The notes below the pieces were generated by a model, which was not told where the DNA came from, did not search any database, and saw only the letters and a list, made by a program, of their open reading frames with translations. From Candidatus Rokuibacteriota bacterium (lineage in GTDB: Bacteria; Methylomirabilota; Methylomirabilia; Rokubacteriales; CSP1-6), in assembly GCA_003221515.1 (NCBI GenBank), contig QHSI01000117.1, positions 1 to 39,567 of the forward strand: 39,567 bases of DNA, given 5' to 3'. Positions 10,364 to 17,195 of the stretch are shown piece by piece. Within the stretch, counting starts at the first letter, position 1. Every line of letters begins with the position of its first letter. A program made the translations under genes and the position numbers.

Positions 10364-11038
10364 ATGGCCGTCGAACGTTGGCCTGAGCGCGATCGCCCGC
10401 GCGAGCGGCTCTACTGGAACGGCCCCGAGGCGCTCGCCGACGCCGAGCTCCTCGCCATCCAGCTCGGTTCGGGCACGCGCGGCAAGAGCGCGGTCGACGT
10501 CGCGCGCGAAGTGCTGGCCGTCTACGGCTCGCTCGCCGAGGTCGCGGGCCGCGAGGTGACCGAGCTCGCGAAGGTCACGGGGGTGGGACCGGCCAAGGCC
10601 GCTCGGCTCGTCGCGGCCTTCGAGCTGACCCGACGCCTTCGGGCTCGCACGCCCGGCGCGCGGCTGGTCCTGTCCGGCCCCGCCGAGGTCTACGCCGCCT
10701 TCGGGCCGCTGATGGAGGACCTCCAGCGCGAGGTGTTTCGTGTCGCGCTCCTCGACGCGCAGAACGGTCTGCTGAGGGATCGGGTGATCTCGCAGGGCAC
10801 GCTGTCGGCCAGCCTGGTCCACCCGCGCGAGGTGTTCAAGCCGGCGATCCTCGAGTCGGCCGCGTCGGTGATCCTGCTGCACAATCACCCGAGCGGTGAT
10901 CCCACGCCCAGCCGCGAGGACATCAGGCTCACGCGCCAGCTCGTCGAGTGCGCGCGTCTCCTCGACTTGCGGATCCACGATCACCTCGTGATCGGCCAGG
11001 GCCGCTTCGTCAGCTTGGCCGAACGAGGGATCATCTAG
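10364..11038 (+). CDS. radC: RadC/YeeS family JAB1/MPN metalloprotein
   Basis: A 224-aa RadC family protein, historically named for DNA repair but of uncertain biochemical role. An N-terminal helix-hairpin-helix region (TELAKVTGVGPAKAARLVAA, about 64-83) precedes the MPN domain. The JAMM metal motif is complete: H173-N-H175, S183 and D186 in HNHPSGDPTPSRED, so zinc-dependent hydrolase chemistry is possible. The ATG at 10364 gives the standard WPERDRPRERL N-terminus. It stands alone behind its own promoter-like element and converges with the small minus-strand gene at 11051-11293. Confidence 0.93.
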   Translation: MAVERWPERDRPRERLYWNGPEALADAELLAIQLGSGTRGKSAVDVAREVLAVYGSLAEVAGREVTELAKVTGVGPAKAARLVAAFELTRRLRARTPGARLVLSGPAEVYAAFGPLMEDLQREVFRVALLDAQNGLLRDRVISQGTLSASLVHPREVFKPAILESAASVILLHNHPSGDPTPSREDIRLTRQLVECARLLDLRIHDHLVIGQGRFVSLAERGII

Positions 11039-11050
11039 GACGGGCCGGCG

Positions 11051-11293
11051 TCAGCTCTTCGCGATCTTCTCGATCTCCTTCCGGGGCAGGGTCTGGAGAC
11101 GTGAGAGCAGCGACTTCACCTTACGCTCGCACGAATGGTCGGCCAGGATCAGCTTCTTGGAACGGGTCCCGTTGACGATGTAAGCCACCCAATCGTCGAG
11201 ATTGGGCGTACCCCTCCACGCGACGGTGACGCCGCTCATACGCAGGCGTCGCCGGCCCTCCACCTTCGCGAGTGGCTTCCTACTGCCGTCCAT
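11051..11293 (-). CDS. Small protein of unknown function
   Basis: An 80-aa basic protein ending in a Lys-rich helix (LSRLQTLPRKEIEKIAKS). No family is recognised. The frame is open much further upstream (to 11584), but the ATG at 11293 is preceded on the minus strand by GGAGG nine bases away, a good Shine-Dalgarno, so this shorter start is preferred. Base composition is less GC-rich than neighbouring genes. It lies tail-to-tail with radC, and its upstream region is the gene-free stretch with DnaA-box-like repeats. Confidence 0.55.
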   Translation of the reverse strand: MDGSRKPLAKVEGRRRLRMSGVTVAWRGTPNLDDWVAYIVNGTRSKKLILADHSCERKVKSLLSRLQTLPRKEIEKIAKS

Positions 11294-11629
11294 CGCGCTT
11301 TGTTCCTCCAGAAAAGGCTCGGTCGGAATGACCGCGGTGCAAAGTTGGACTCGACGGGTGTCATCGCCCGCCAACCTTACGAGTGCGGCGATTTCAGTGT
11401 CAAGATCTCGTTTACCCGCAAAAAATGCGCGCATGCCGCGCTGCGCACGAGCCGCGCCGCGTGGAATCCGGGAATCTTTTGGGGTGTGCTCTCCGTGGAC
11501 GAATGGACCGTCACAATTCGGCGACGCTTCCGTGAGAGCGCGCCAGACCGTGCGAATTTGTGGTCTGTGGACAACGGTGGACAAGTGGATAAGGTGTGGA
11601 GCATTTTTTTCCTAGCCGTCCGGGCGCGC
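11294..11629. other. Gene-free stretch between two minus-strand genes
   Basis: About 336 bases without a supported gene, less GC-rich than the surroundings. It contains the palindrome ATGCGCGCAT near 11424, a run of six A, the DnaA-box-like array at 11566-11603, and a run of seven T just after that array. It holds upstream sequence for the small minus-strand gene. Open frames crossing it show no conserved features. Confidence 0.6.
11566..11603. promoter_or_regulatory. Array of DnaA-box-like nonamers
   Basis: Four same-orientation nonamers lie within 38 bases: TGTGGACAA (11566-11574, perfect reverse of TTGTCCACA), GGTGGACAA (11576-11584), AGTGGATAA (11584-11592) and TGTGGAGCA (11595-11603, weaker). 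Start-to-start spacings are 10, 8 and 11 bases, about one helical turn. A seven-T run follows. A further weak match, CGTGGACGA, is at 11494-11502. This could be part of a replication origin or a DnaA-regulated site. Confidence 0.45.
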
Positions 11630-12616
11630 TCAGCGCGCGGCGAGCACGCGCTCGAGAATCCGGCGCGCCAGGATGGGCCCGCGGGTGACGAAGCCGGTGA
11701 AATATCCGACGGCGTTCGCGCCCGCGCGGAGGAGCTGCACGGCCTTGTCGGGTGAATCGACACCGCCGGTCGCGACGATCTCGAGCTCGCGGCCGAACGC
11801 GCCGCGTGTGCGGCGGAGATTCGCCAGCGTCGCCGGGAAGATGTCGGGCCCGGAGAGCCCACCGGCGCCCTGAGAGAGCCGCGGGTCCTCGATGCGTCGC
11901 GTGTTGCCGTAGTTGACGATCCGCACGCCCGCGTCGAGCGCCGCCGGGATGATCTGCTTCTGGTTCGTCTCGTCGAAGTCGGGAGAAAGCTTGACGATCA
12001 ACGGCTTGGCGGTGGCGCCGCGCACCTCGTGTAACAGCGCCGCGAGCTCGCCGGGCTTGCGGCTCCACTCGTACACCAGCCTGGTGTTGGGCGACGAGAT
12101 GTTGAACTCGACGAGGTCGCCGAGCGGTCCGAGCTCGCGTACGAGTCTCACGTACTGATCGATGGACTCGCCGGCCACGCTGACGATCAAGGGGACGCGA
12201 TGGGGAAGGCGCGCCATCGCGGCGCGGAACGCCGTCAGGCCCGGATTCTGAAAGCCGTTGCAGTTCACGAGGCCCGGGCCGGCGTCGGAGCGCGTCCGCA
12301 CAAGGTTGGGCTCGGGATGCCCGGGGCGCGGATCCACCGTGATCGACTTGGCGGTGACGGCTCCGAAGCCCAGGCCCATCGCGCGCGAAAGGATTCGGGG
12401 ATCGTAGTACATCGCGGCGAGGATGAGGGGGTTGGGCAAGGACACGCCGCCCAGCGTCACGGCGAGTCGCGGATCCTCGAGGCGAAAGCTGCCGAGCCGA
12501 TCGAGCGGCACCCGGCGGAGCACGCTCTGGCCCAGCGCGATGGCCGCCGGCTCGGGGAGGCGCGAGAGAAGGCCGTCGTAGAAGAACCGGTAGAGGGCGG
12601 CGATCGATCGGCTCAT
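11630..12616 (-). CDS. pyrD: Dihydroorotate dehydrogenase
   Basis: FMN-dependent oxidation of dihydroorotate to orotate in pyrimidine synthesis; 328 aa from the preferred ATG at 12616, which starts MSRSIAALYRFFYDGLL, an N-terminal helix like that of membrane-associated class 2 enzymes. The motif EFNISSPNT carries the Ser typical of class 2, and VKLSPDFDE and the FMN phosphate-binding VATGGVDSPDKA are present. In contrast, GAVTAKSITVDPRPGHPEP and GFQNPGLTAF look more like class 1 enzymes. A longer frame reaches 12694 but adds no conserved sequence. The gene is isolated on the minus strand, divergent from the lipoprotein gene at 12708. Confidence 0.85.
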   Translation of the reverse strand: MSRSIAALYRFFYDGLLSRLPEPAAIALGQSVLRRVPLDRLGSFRLEDPRLAVTLGGVSLPNPLILAAMYYDPRILSRAMGLGFGAVTAKSITVDPRPGHPEPNLVRTRSDAGPGLVNCNGFQNPGLTAFRAAMARLPHRVPLIVSVAGESIDQYVRLVRELGPLGDLVEFNISSPNTRLVYEWSRKPGELAALLHEVRGATAKPLIVKLSPDFDETNQKQIIPAALDAGVRIVNYGNTRRIEDPRLSQGAGGLSGPDIFPATLANLRRTRGAFGRELEIVATGGVDSPDKAVQLLRAGANAVGYFTGFVTRGPILARRILERVLAAR

Positions 12617-12672
12617 TGGGTTTGTAGCCGCGACGGGCCGGAGGATAACACGCACTCCGTTGCGCGCGGCGC

Positions 12673-12701
12673 TTGACGATAGCGACGGTGCCATTTAGGG
12701 T
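12673..12701 (+). promoter_or_regulatory. Promoter before the biosynthetic locus
   Basis: TTGACG at 12673-12678 and TAGGGT at 12696-12701 are 17 bases apart. The -10 ends six bases before the TTG start at 12708, the same layout as the radC promoter. It faces away from pyrD and is the best candidate promoter for the lipoprotein gene and possibly the ketosynthase operon behind it. Confidence 0.5.
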
Positions 12702-12707
12702 AAGGCG

Positions 12708-13505
12708 TTGAAATTCATCGTGAACTGGCGCCGCGCAGCTCTCGTCAGCATCGTGGTTCTCACCGCGGCCTGCGCGAACACGCTGGCGACGGGCGACGCG
12801 CCGCCGCCCCGCCTCGACCAGCGGATCGCCGCGCCGTCGTTCTCTTTCGCGGCCGACACGTTCGCGTTCCCCAACCTGATCGGCGCGCGGCACCCGAACG
12901 AGCCCGATATCTACGCGCACTATTGCTTCGTGCTTGCGCGCGGCCTGCGCCAGTTCGCCCAGTTCGGCCGGTTCGACCCGGCACTGCCCAAGCTCGATCG
13001 GGCCGGGTACGTCGAGCGGGTCAAGCGTGTCGCCGACCTGTCGGTGTGGAAGCCGGCGCTGCCCCCTGACGACCGCGTCGTGATTCCCGGCTACGCGAAC
13101 CTGCGCGAGTTCTCGCACGCCGAAGAGAGCGCGGTCAAGGAAGGGCTCGGCGGCCCGTTCTGGACTTGGGTGCACTGGACCAACTGGCGCGTCACGCTTC
13201 CGGTGACCGGTGGCCATCAGGAGGGAGTCGCCCGGGAAATCCTCGCCGACCTCCGCGCCGGCCGGCTGGTCCAACTCCTGGTGACGAACTGGCCGAAGCC
13301 CGAGCTGAATCACACGATCGTCGTCTTCGAGTCCCGCTCGACCGAGAACGGTATCGAGTTCGGCGTGTGGGATCCGAACAATCCGTCCGAGCCCGGCCTC
13401 ATGACCTTCGAGCAGACCGCCCGTCGGTTCTGGGCGACCCACCTGTACGACACGGAGCCCGGACCGATCCGGGCGTTCCGCATGTACTACTCTCCGCTGC
13501 TATGA
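12708..13505 (+). CDS. Lipoprotein, possible papain-like fold
   Basis: A 265-aa protein with a basic N-terminus, hydrophobic stretch and lipobox TAAC (Cys about residue 22), so it is probably an outer-membrane or periplasmic lipoprotein. A Cys in HYCFVLARG (about residue 73), a His in NHTIVVFE and an Asp/Asn in VWDPNNP occur in the order seen in papain-like or C39-like cysteine peptidases, but this is only a pattern match. The start is TTG 12708, or GTG 12720 in the same frame, which would still leave a signal sequence. It is the first plus-strand gene before the ketosynthase cluster, 54 bases upstream, and may be co-transcribed with it. Confidence 0.6.
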   Translation: MKFIVNWRRAALVSIVVLTAACANTLATGDAPPPRLDQRIAAPSFSFAADTFAFPNLIGARHPNEPDIYAHYCFVLARGLRQFAQFGRFDPALPKLDRAGYVERVKRVADLSVWKPALPPDDRVVIPGYANLREFSHAEESAVKEGLGGPFWTWVHWTNWRVTLPVTGGHQEGVAREILADLRAGRLVQLLVTNWPKPELNHTIVVFESRSTENGIEFGVWDPNNPSEPGLMTFEQTARRFWATHLYDTEPGPIRAFRMYYSPLL

Positions 13506-13559
13506 CAAAGCTCGCGACGTCCGCCTGCCACCTGCCGGCGCGGCGGTGTGGCGCCCGCG

Positions 13560-14750
13560 ATGCCCGGAGCAACGCGCCTGCGCGCTGAGCCCGTCACGCT
13601 CGTGGCCGCGGGCGCCGTCACGCCGCTGGGCGCCGACCTCGACGCCTTCTGGTCCGGGCTCGTCACCGGAAGCGACGGGATCTCGGCGATCGAGCGCTTC
13701 CCGGTGGCCGACCTGCGTGTCAGGCGCGCGGGCGAGATCAAGAAGCTGCGGCCGCTGCCGAGCGTGCGCCAGCCCGCATGCCGTGCGACGCACCTTCTGC
13801 TGGCCGCGGCGGAGGACCTGCTCGCCCGCGCCGCGATCACCGCCGAGCCCGCGCGAATCGCGGTCGTCGTCGGGACCGCGCTCGGTGGCGTCGAGCAGCT
13901 CGAGCGCGCCCTGGCGCCCGAGGGCCGCCCGCGCCACGCCGCCGCGGCCTTCTACGACACGCCCACGCACGCGCTCGCGCGCCGGGTCGACGCGCGCGGG
14001 CCGGTCGTGACCGTGTCCACCGCCTGCGCAGCGGGCGCGACGGCCCTCGGCGCGGCGGCCGACCTGCTGCGCGCCGACCTCGCTGACGTCGTGGTCGCTG
14101 GCGGTTACGACGCGCTTTGTCGATTTGTCTTGCGCGGCTTCGACGCCCTGCGATCGCTCACGCGTGACCGCGTTCGCCCGTTCGACCGCCGGCGCAACGG
14201 CCTGCTGCTGGGCGAGGCGGCCGCGCTCGTGCTGATGACGCGCGACGGATGGTCGGAAGGGCCGACGCTCGGTCGGCTGCTCGGCCACGCGAGCGCCAGC
14301 GACGCCGCGCACATCGCCGCGCCGGACCAGAACGGCCGCGGCCTCGAGCTGGCCGTTCGCTCGGCGATCGACGAGGCGGGGCTCATACCGGACGACGTGG
14401 ACTTCGTGAGCGCGCACGGCACCGGCACGCCGCTCAACGATCGGATCGAGGCCGACGTGCTCAAGCGGACACTCGGCCCGCGGGTCCAGACGATTCCCGT
14501 CAACTCGATCAAGGCGGGCCTGGGCCACACGATGGGGGCCGGCGCGACGCTCGAGGCCATCATGTGCCTGCTGGCGGCGCGCGAGGGCGTCGTGCCCCAC
14601 ACGCTCGGGCTCGAGGAGCCGGATCCCGCCTGCGACCTGGACCACGTCATGGGGTCGCCACGCGCCGTCCATCCACGGATCAGTCTCAGCACGTCGCTCG
14701 GCTTCGGCGGCTGTAACGCGGCGCTCGTGCTCGAGGGAATCGAGGCGTGA
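13560..14750 (+). CDS. Beta-ketoacyl-ACP synthase, FabF-like (first KS)
   Basis: Thiolase-fold condensing enzyme extending an acyl chain on ACP by decarboxylative Claisen condensation; 396 aa, full FabF length. The catalytic triad is complete: Cys156 in STACAAG, His286 in HGTGTPLND and His323 with Lys318 in IKAGLGHTMGA, plus the C-terminal SLGFGGCNAAL. The N-terminal LVAAGAVTPLGADLDAFW matches the family. The start is probably ATG 13560; GTG 13548 is an alternative. The next gene begins at its stop (TGATG), and that partner lacks the catalytic Cys, so a KS/chain-length-factor-like heterodimer is inferred. It is more like ketosynthases of aryl-polyene or type II polyketide systems than housekeeping FabF by context. 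Confidence 0.9.
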   Translation: MPGATRLRAEPVTLVAAGAVTPLGADLDAFWSGLVTGSDGISAIERFPVADLRVRRAGEIKKLRPLPSVRQPACRATHLLLAAAEDLLARAAITAEPARIAVVVGTALGGVEQLERALAPEGRPRHAAAAFYDTPTHALARRVDARGPVVTVSTACAAGATALGAAADLLRADLADVVVAGGYDALCRFVLRGFDALRSLTRDRVRPFDRRRNGLLLGEAAALVLMTRDGWSEGPTLGRLLGHASASDAAHIAAPDQNGRGLELAVRSAIDEAGLIPDDVDFVSAHGTGTPLNDRIEADVLKRTLGPRVQTIPVNSIKAGLGHTMGAGATLEAIMCLLAAREGVVPHTLGLEEPDPACDLDHVMGSPRAVHPRISLSTSLGFGGCNAALVLEGIEA

Positions 14751-15586
14751 TGGTCGGCACGGCGGTCGAGCGCGTCGCGGTGTTGACGGGATGGGGCGAC
14801 GGGCTCGGAGCGTTGCCCGAGAACGCCGCGCGCGCCGCGGCCGGCCGCCCGGTGATCCCGATTCCTCGCCCCGACCTCGGGGGCGACCGGTTCAGGCGCG
14901 CGACGCGAGAATGTCTGCTGGGCATCGCTGCGGTCGACGCGCTGCTTCGCGATGGAGGGATGTCGCGGGAAGCGATCCGCGGCACCTCGACCGCGCTGAT
15001 CTATGCCACCGGCGGCGCCTACGGCGCCTCGAACGCCGCGTTCATCGCCGGCTCGTCGAGTCGCGTGGCCGTTGGCGATACGCGCGAGACGCGGCACGGC
15101 TCGTCGTGGGCCGGCGCGCTGAACTTCCCGTACACTGCGCCGAGCGCGATGGCCGGCGAGGTCGCGATCGAGTTCGGACTGACCGGGCAGTATGGCATCC
15201 TGATCGGCGGCGCCGTGGCGGCGATCGACGCGCTCTGGCAAGCGACGCGGCTCCTGGCCGGGGGGCGTTGCGCGCGCGCGCTCGTGCTGGCGGTGGAGAC
15301 CTTCGAAGAATGCGAGCCGCTCTACGCGCGGGGCCGGTGGCTCGTCCGGCGGCCGCTGGTCGAGGCCGCCGCGTGCGCGCTCCTGGTGCCCGGCGCGCGG
15401 TCCGCGCGGTACGACGTCCCGCGCGAGCCCGCCGCGCTCGAGACGCTGGCGCGCGTCCGCGCCGGCGAGACGTTCGCGTGCGCGCCGCTGATCGCGCTGG
15501 CGCTGGCCCGGAACGGTGGGACGATGGAACCGATCAGCGTGACCGGCGAGTGGCGCGGCCGCCGCGCGGGCTTGCACTGGGAGTAA
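14750..15586 (+). CDS. Ketosynthase-like protein lacking active-site Cys, short
   Basis: A 278-aa ketosynthase-fold homologue. Ungapped alignment with the KS at 16017 from the shared GLTG places Ala at about residue 155 where the KS has its catalytic Cys (GQYGILIGGAVA against GPRETVVTACSS). The protein ends where the second thiolase half with its two His residues would be, so no condensing activity is expected. It most likely acts as a chain-length-factor-like partner of the preceding KS, with which it overlaps at TGATG (GTG 14747 is an alternative start). Similar Cys-less partners (such as ApeC) are known in aryl-polyene systems. Three 48-bp repeats follow directly after the stop. Confidence 0.75.
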   Translation: MVGTAVERVAVLTGWGDGLGALPENAARAAAGRPVIPIPRPDLGGDRFRRATRECLLGIAAVDALLRDGGMSREAIRGTSTALIYATGGAYGASNAAFIAGSSSRVAVGDTRETRHGSSWAGALNFPYTAPSAMAGEVAIEFGLTGQYGILIGGAVAAIDALWQATRLLAGGRCARALVLAVETFEECEPLYARGRWLVRRPLVEAAACALLVPGARSARYDVPREPAALETLARVRAGETFACAPLIALALARNGGTMEPISVTGEWRGRRAGLHWE

Positions 15587-15730
15587 GTGGTAGTAGGAGC
15601 CGAGGGGCGTCGCGCCACGAGGCGACCCTTCAAAGTGGTAGTAGGAGCCGAGGGGCGTCGCGCCACGAGGCGACCCTTCAAAGTGGTAGTAGGAGCCGAG
15701 GGGCGTCGCGCCACGAGGCGACCCTTCAAC
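15587..15730. repeat. Three tandem copies of a 48-bp repeat
   Basis: Units run 15587-15634, 15635-15682 and 15683-15730. They are identical except that the last base of unit three is C rather than A. Each begins GTGGTAGTAGGAGCCGAGGG and contains an imperfect hairpin (GTCGC and GCGAC arms around an eight-base loop). The unit length is a multiple of three. The array fills the gap between the Cys-less KS partner and the ACP ribosome-binding site. Confidence 0.95.
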
Positions 15731-15744
15731 AGATCAGGAGGGTT

Positions 15745-16020
15745 ATGGAACCCAAGGAAGTGTTCGACGAGCTCAAGACGATGCTCGTGAGCCGGCTCAA
15801 GTTCGATCCGCGCCGCGCCGTGGACCTGACCCTCGAGACGGCGCTGCCGAAAGGCGTCGAGGACTCGATCGGCCTCGACTCGCTCGACTTCATCGAGTTG
15901 TCGATCGCCATCGAGGAGCGCTTCGGCATCGCGATGGACGAGTCAGCGGATCTGGCCCCGCACTTCGCGTCGTTCGACACGCTGTCGCGCTACATCGCGT
16001 CGCGGACGACCCGCGCGTGA
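15745..16020 (+). CDS. Acyl carrier protein
   Basis: A 91-aa acidic carrier protein with the 4'-phosphopantetheine attachment site at Ser46 in GLDSLDFIEL, followed by the typical helix SIAIEERFGI. It carries growing acyl intermediates for the flanking ketosynthases and possibly donates acyl chains to the LpxL-like acyltransferase at 29409. A strong Shine-Dalgarno (AGGAGG, six bases or so before ATG) sits just after the 48-bp repeats. The stop overlaps the GTG of the next KS. It is a pathway-type ACP rather than the housekeeping AcpP, judging by position between ketosynthases and the Asp-Ser-Leu-Asp motif context. Confidence 0.93.
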   Translation: MEPKEVFDELKTMLVSRLKFDPRRAVDLTLETALPKGVEDSIGLDSLDFIELSIAIEERFGIAMDESADLAPHFASFDTLSRYIASRTTRA

Positions 16021-17195
16021 AGCCCGTCGCGATCACCGGGCTCGGAGTCGTCAGCCCGTTCGGCGCCGGTGTCAAGGCGTTCTGGGAGGGGCTCAGCAGC
16101 GGGGTCTGCGCCATCCGGCCGATCACGCTGATCGACACCGAGGGGTTCCGCTGCCGGATCGCGGCCGAGGTGCCCGGGCCCATCGCCGGCTCGGCGCGCC
16201 GGTCGCGCGCCGACCGGCTGGCCCTCGCCGCCGCACGGGAGGCGCTGGACGACGCCGGGGTCGATCGCGGCGATCGTGAGGACGCCGCGGTGATCGTGGG
16301 CGCGGTCGGCGGCGGCATGCTCGAGGCCGAAGCGTGGCACTGGCGCCGCATGCGGGGCAGCACCGAGCCGGTGCCCCGGCCGCTCGCCTCGAGCTTTCCC
16401 TCCGCGCACGCCGACGTGATCGGCAGCACCCTCGGCCTCACCGGGCCGCGCGAGACTGTCGTGACCGCGTGCAGCTCCGGCGCCGCGTCGCTCGCGATGG
16501 CGGCCGATCTCGTCGGCGACGGTGTCGTCCCGGTCGCCCTCGCCGGCGGCGTGGACGCGCTGACCCGGATCTGCTTCATGGGATTCAACGCGCTGCGGCT
16601 CCTCGACGCGGCCCCCTGCCGCCCCTTCGATCGCGATCGGCGCGGCATGTCGATCGGCGAGGGCGCCGCGTTCGTCGTGCTCGAGGATCCGGCGCGGGCC
16701 CGGGCGCGCGGTGCGCGAGTCTACGCCGAACTGGTCGGCTACGGGATGACCGGCGACGCGTTTCACGTCACGTCGCCGCACCCGGAGGGCGAGGGGATGG
16801 CTCGGGCGATGCGGATCGCGCTGCAGGGCGCGGGCGTGGCCGCGGCGTCGGTCGGGTACGCGAACGCGCACGGCACCGCCACGGCCCAGAACGACCGGAT
16901 CGAGGCGCGCGCGATGCGTGACGTATTCGGCGAGGGTGGGCTGCTCGTCAGCTCGACGAAGTCGATGATCGGCCACACGATGGCCGCCGCCGGCACGCTC
17001 GAGGCGGTGGCGACGGTGCTGGCGGTCAGCAGTGAGCTCGTGCCGCCGACGGCGCAGCTGGAGACGCCGGACCCGGAGATCCCCTTCGATTGCGTCCCGC
17101 GCGTGGCGCGCGAGGCGACGGTGGAGTTCGCCATCTCGAACTCGTTCGGCTTCGGCGGCCAGAACGTGACGCTCCTGTTCAAGCGCGCGGCGTGA
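16017..17195 (+). CDS. Beta-ketoacyl-ACP synthase, FabF-like (second KS)
   Basis: Second intact condensing enzyme, 392 aa. The catalytic residues are Cys152 in VTACSSGA, His285 in NAHGTATAQND and Lys315/His320 in TKSMIGHTMAAAG, with the terminal NSFGFGGQNVTLL. The N-terminus ITGLGVVSPFGAGVKAFW is standard. The start is GTG 16017, overlapping the ACP stop by four bases, and the next gene starts at its stop (TGATG). With the Cys-less partner at 17195 it repeats the KS/partner pattern of the first pair. The two full KS proteins are clearly different sequences, so this is not a recent duplication. Confidence 0.92.
   Translation: MKPVAITGLGVVSPFGAGVKAFWEGLSSGVCAIRPITLIDTEGFRCRIAAEVPGPIAGSARRSRADRLALAAAREALDDAGVDRGDREDAAVIVGAVGGGMLEAEAWHWRRMRGSTEPVPRPLASSFPSAHADVIGSTLGLTGPRETVVTACSSGAASLAMAADLVGDGVVPVALAGGVDALTRICFMGFNALRLLDAAPCRPFDRDRRGMSIGEGAAFVVLEDPARARARGARVYAELVGYGMTGDAFHVTSPHPEGEGMARAMRIALQGAGVAAASVGYANAHGTATAQNDRIEARAMRDVFGEGGLLVSSTKSMIGHTMAAAGTLEAVATVLAVSSELVPPTAQLETPDPEIPFDCVPRVAREATVEFAISNSFGFGGQNVTLLFKRAA

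Noticed and set aside
11051-11584. A 177-codon version of the small minus-strand gene
   Set aside because: The extra N-terminal part crosses the DnaA-box-like region and has no conserved look; a good ribosome-binding site supports the start at 11293.
15587-15730. Tandem repeats as a CRISPR array
   Set aside because: The units are directly adjacent with no spacers, and no cas genes are present.
15587-15744. Repeats as coding sequence for a 16-residue peptide repeat fused to the ACP
   Set aside because: The ACP has its own strong Shine-Dalgarno and ATG at 15745, and the upstream KS-like gene stops just before the repeats.
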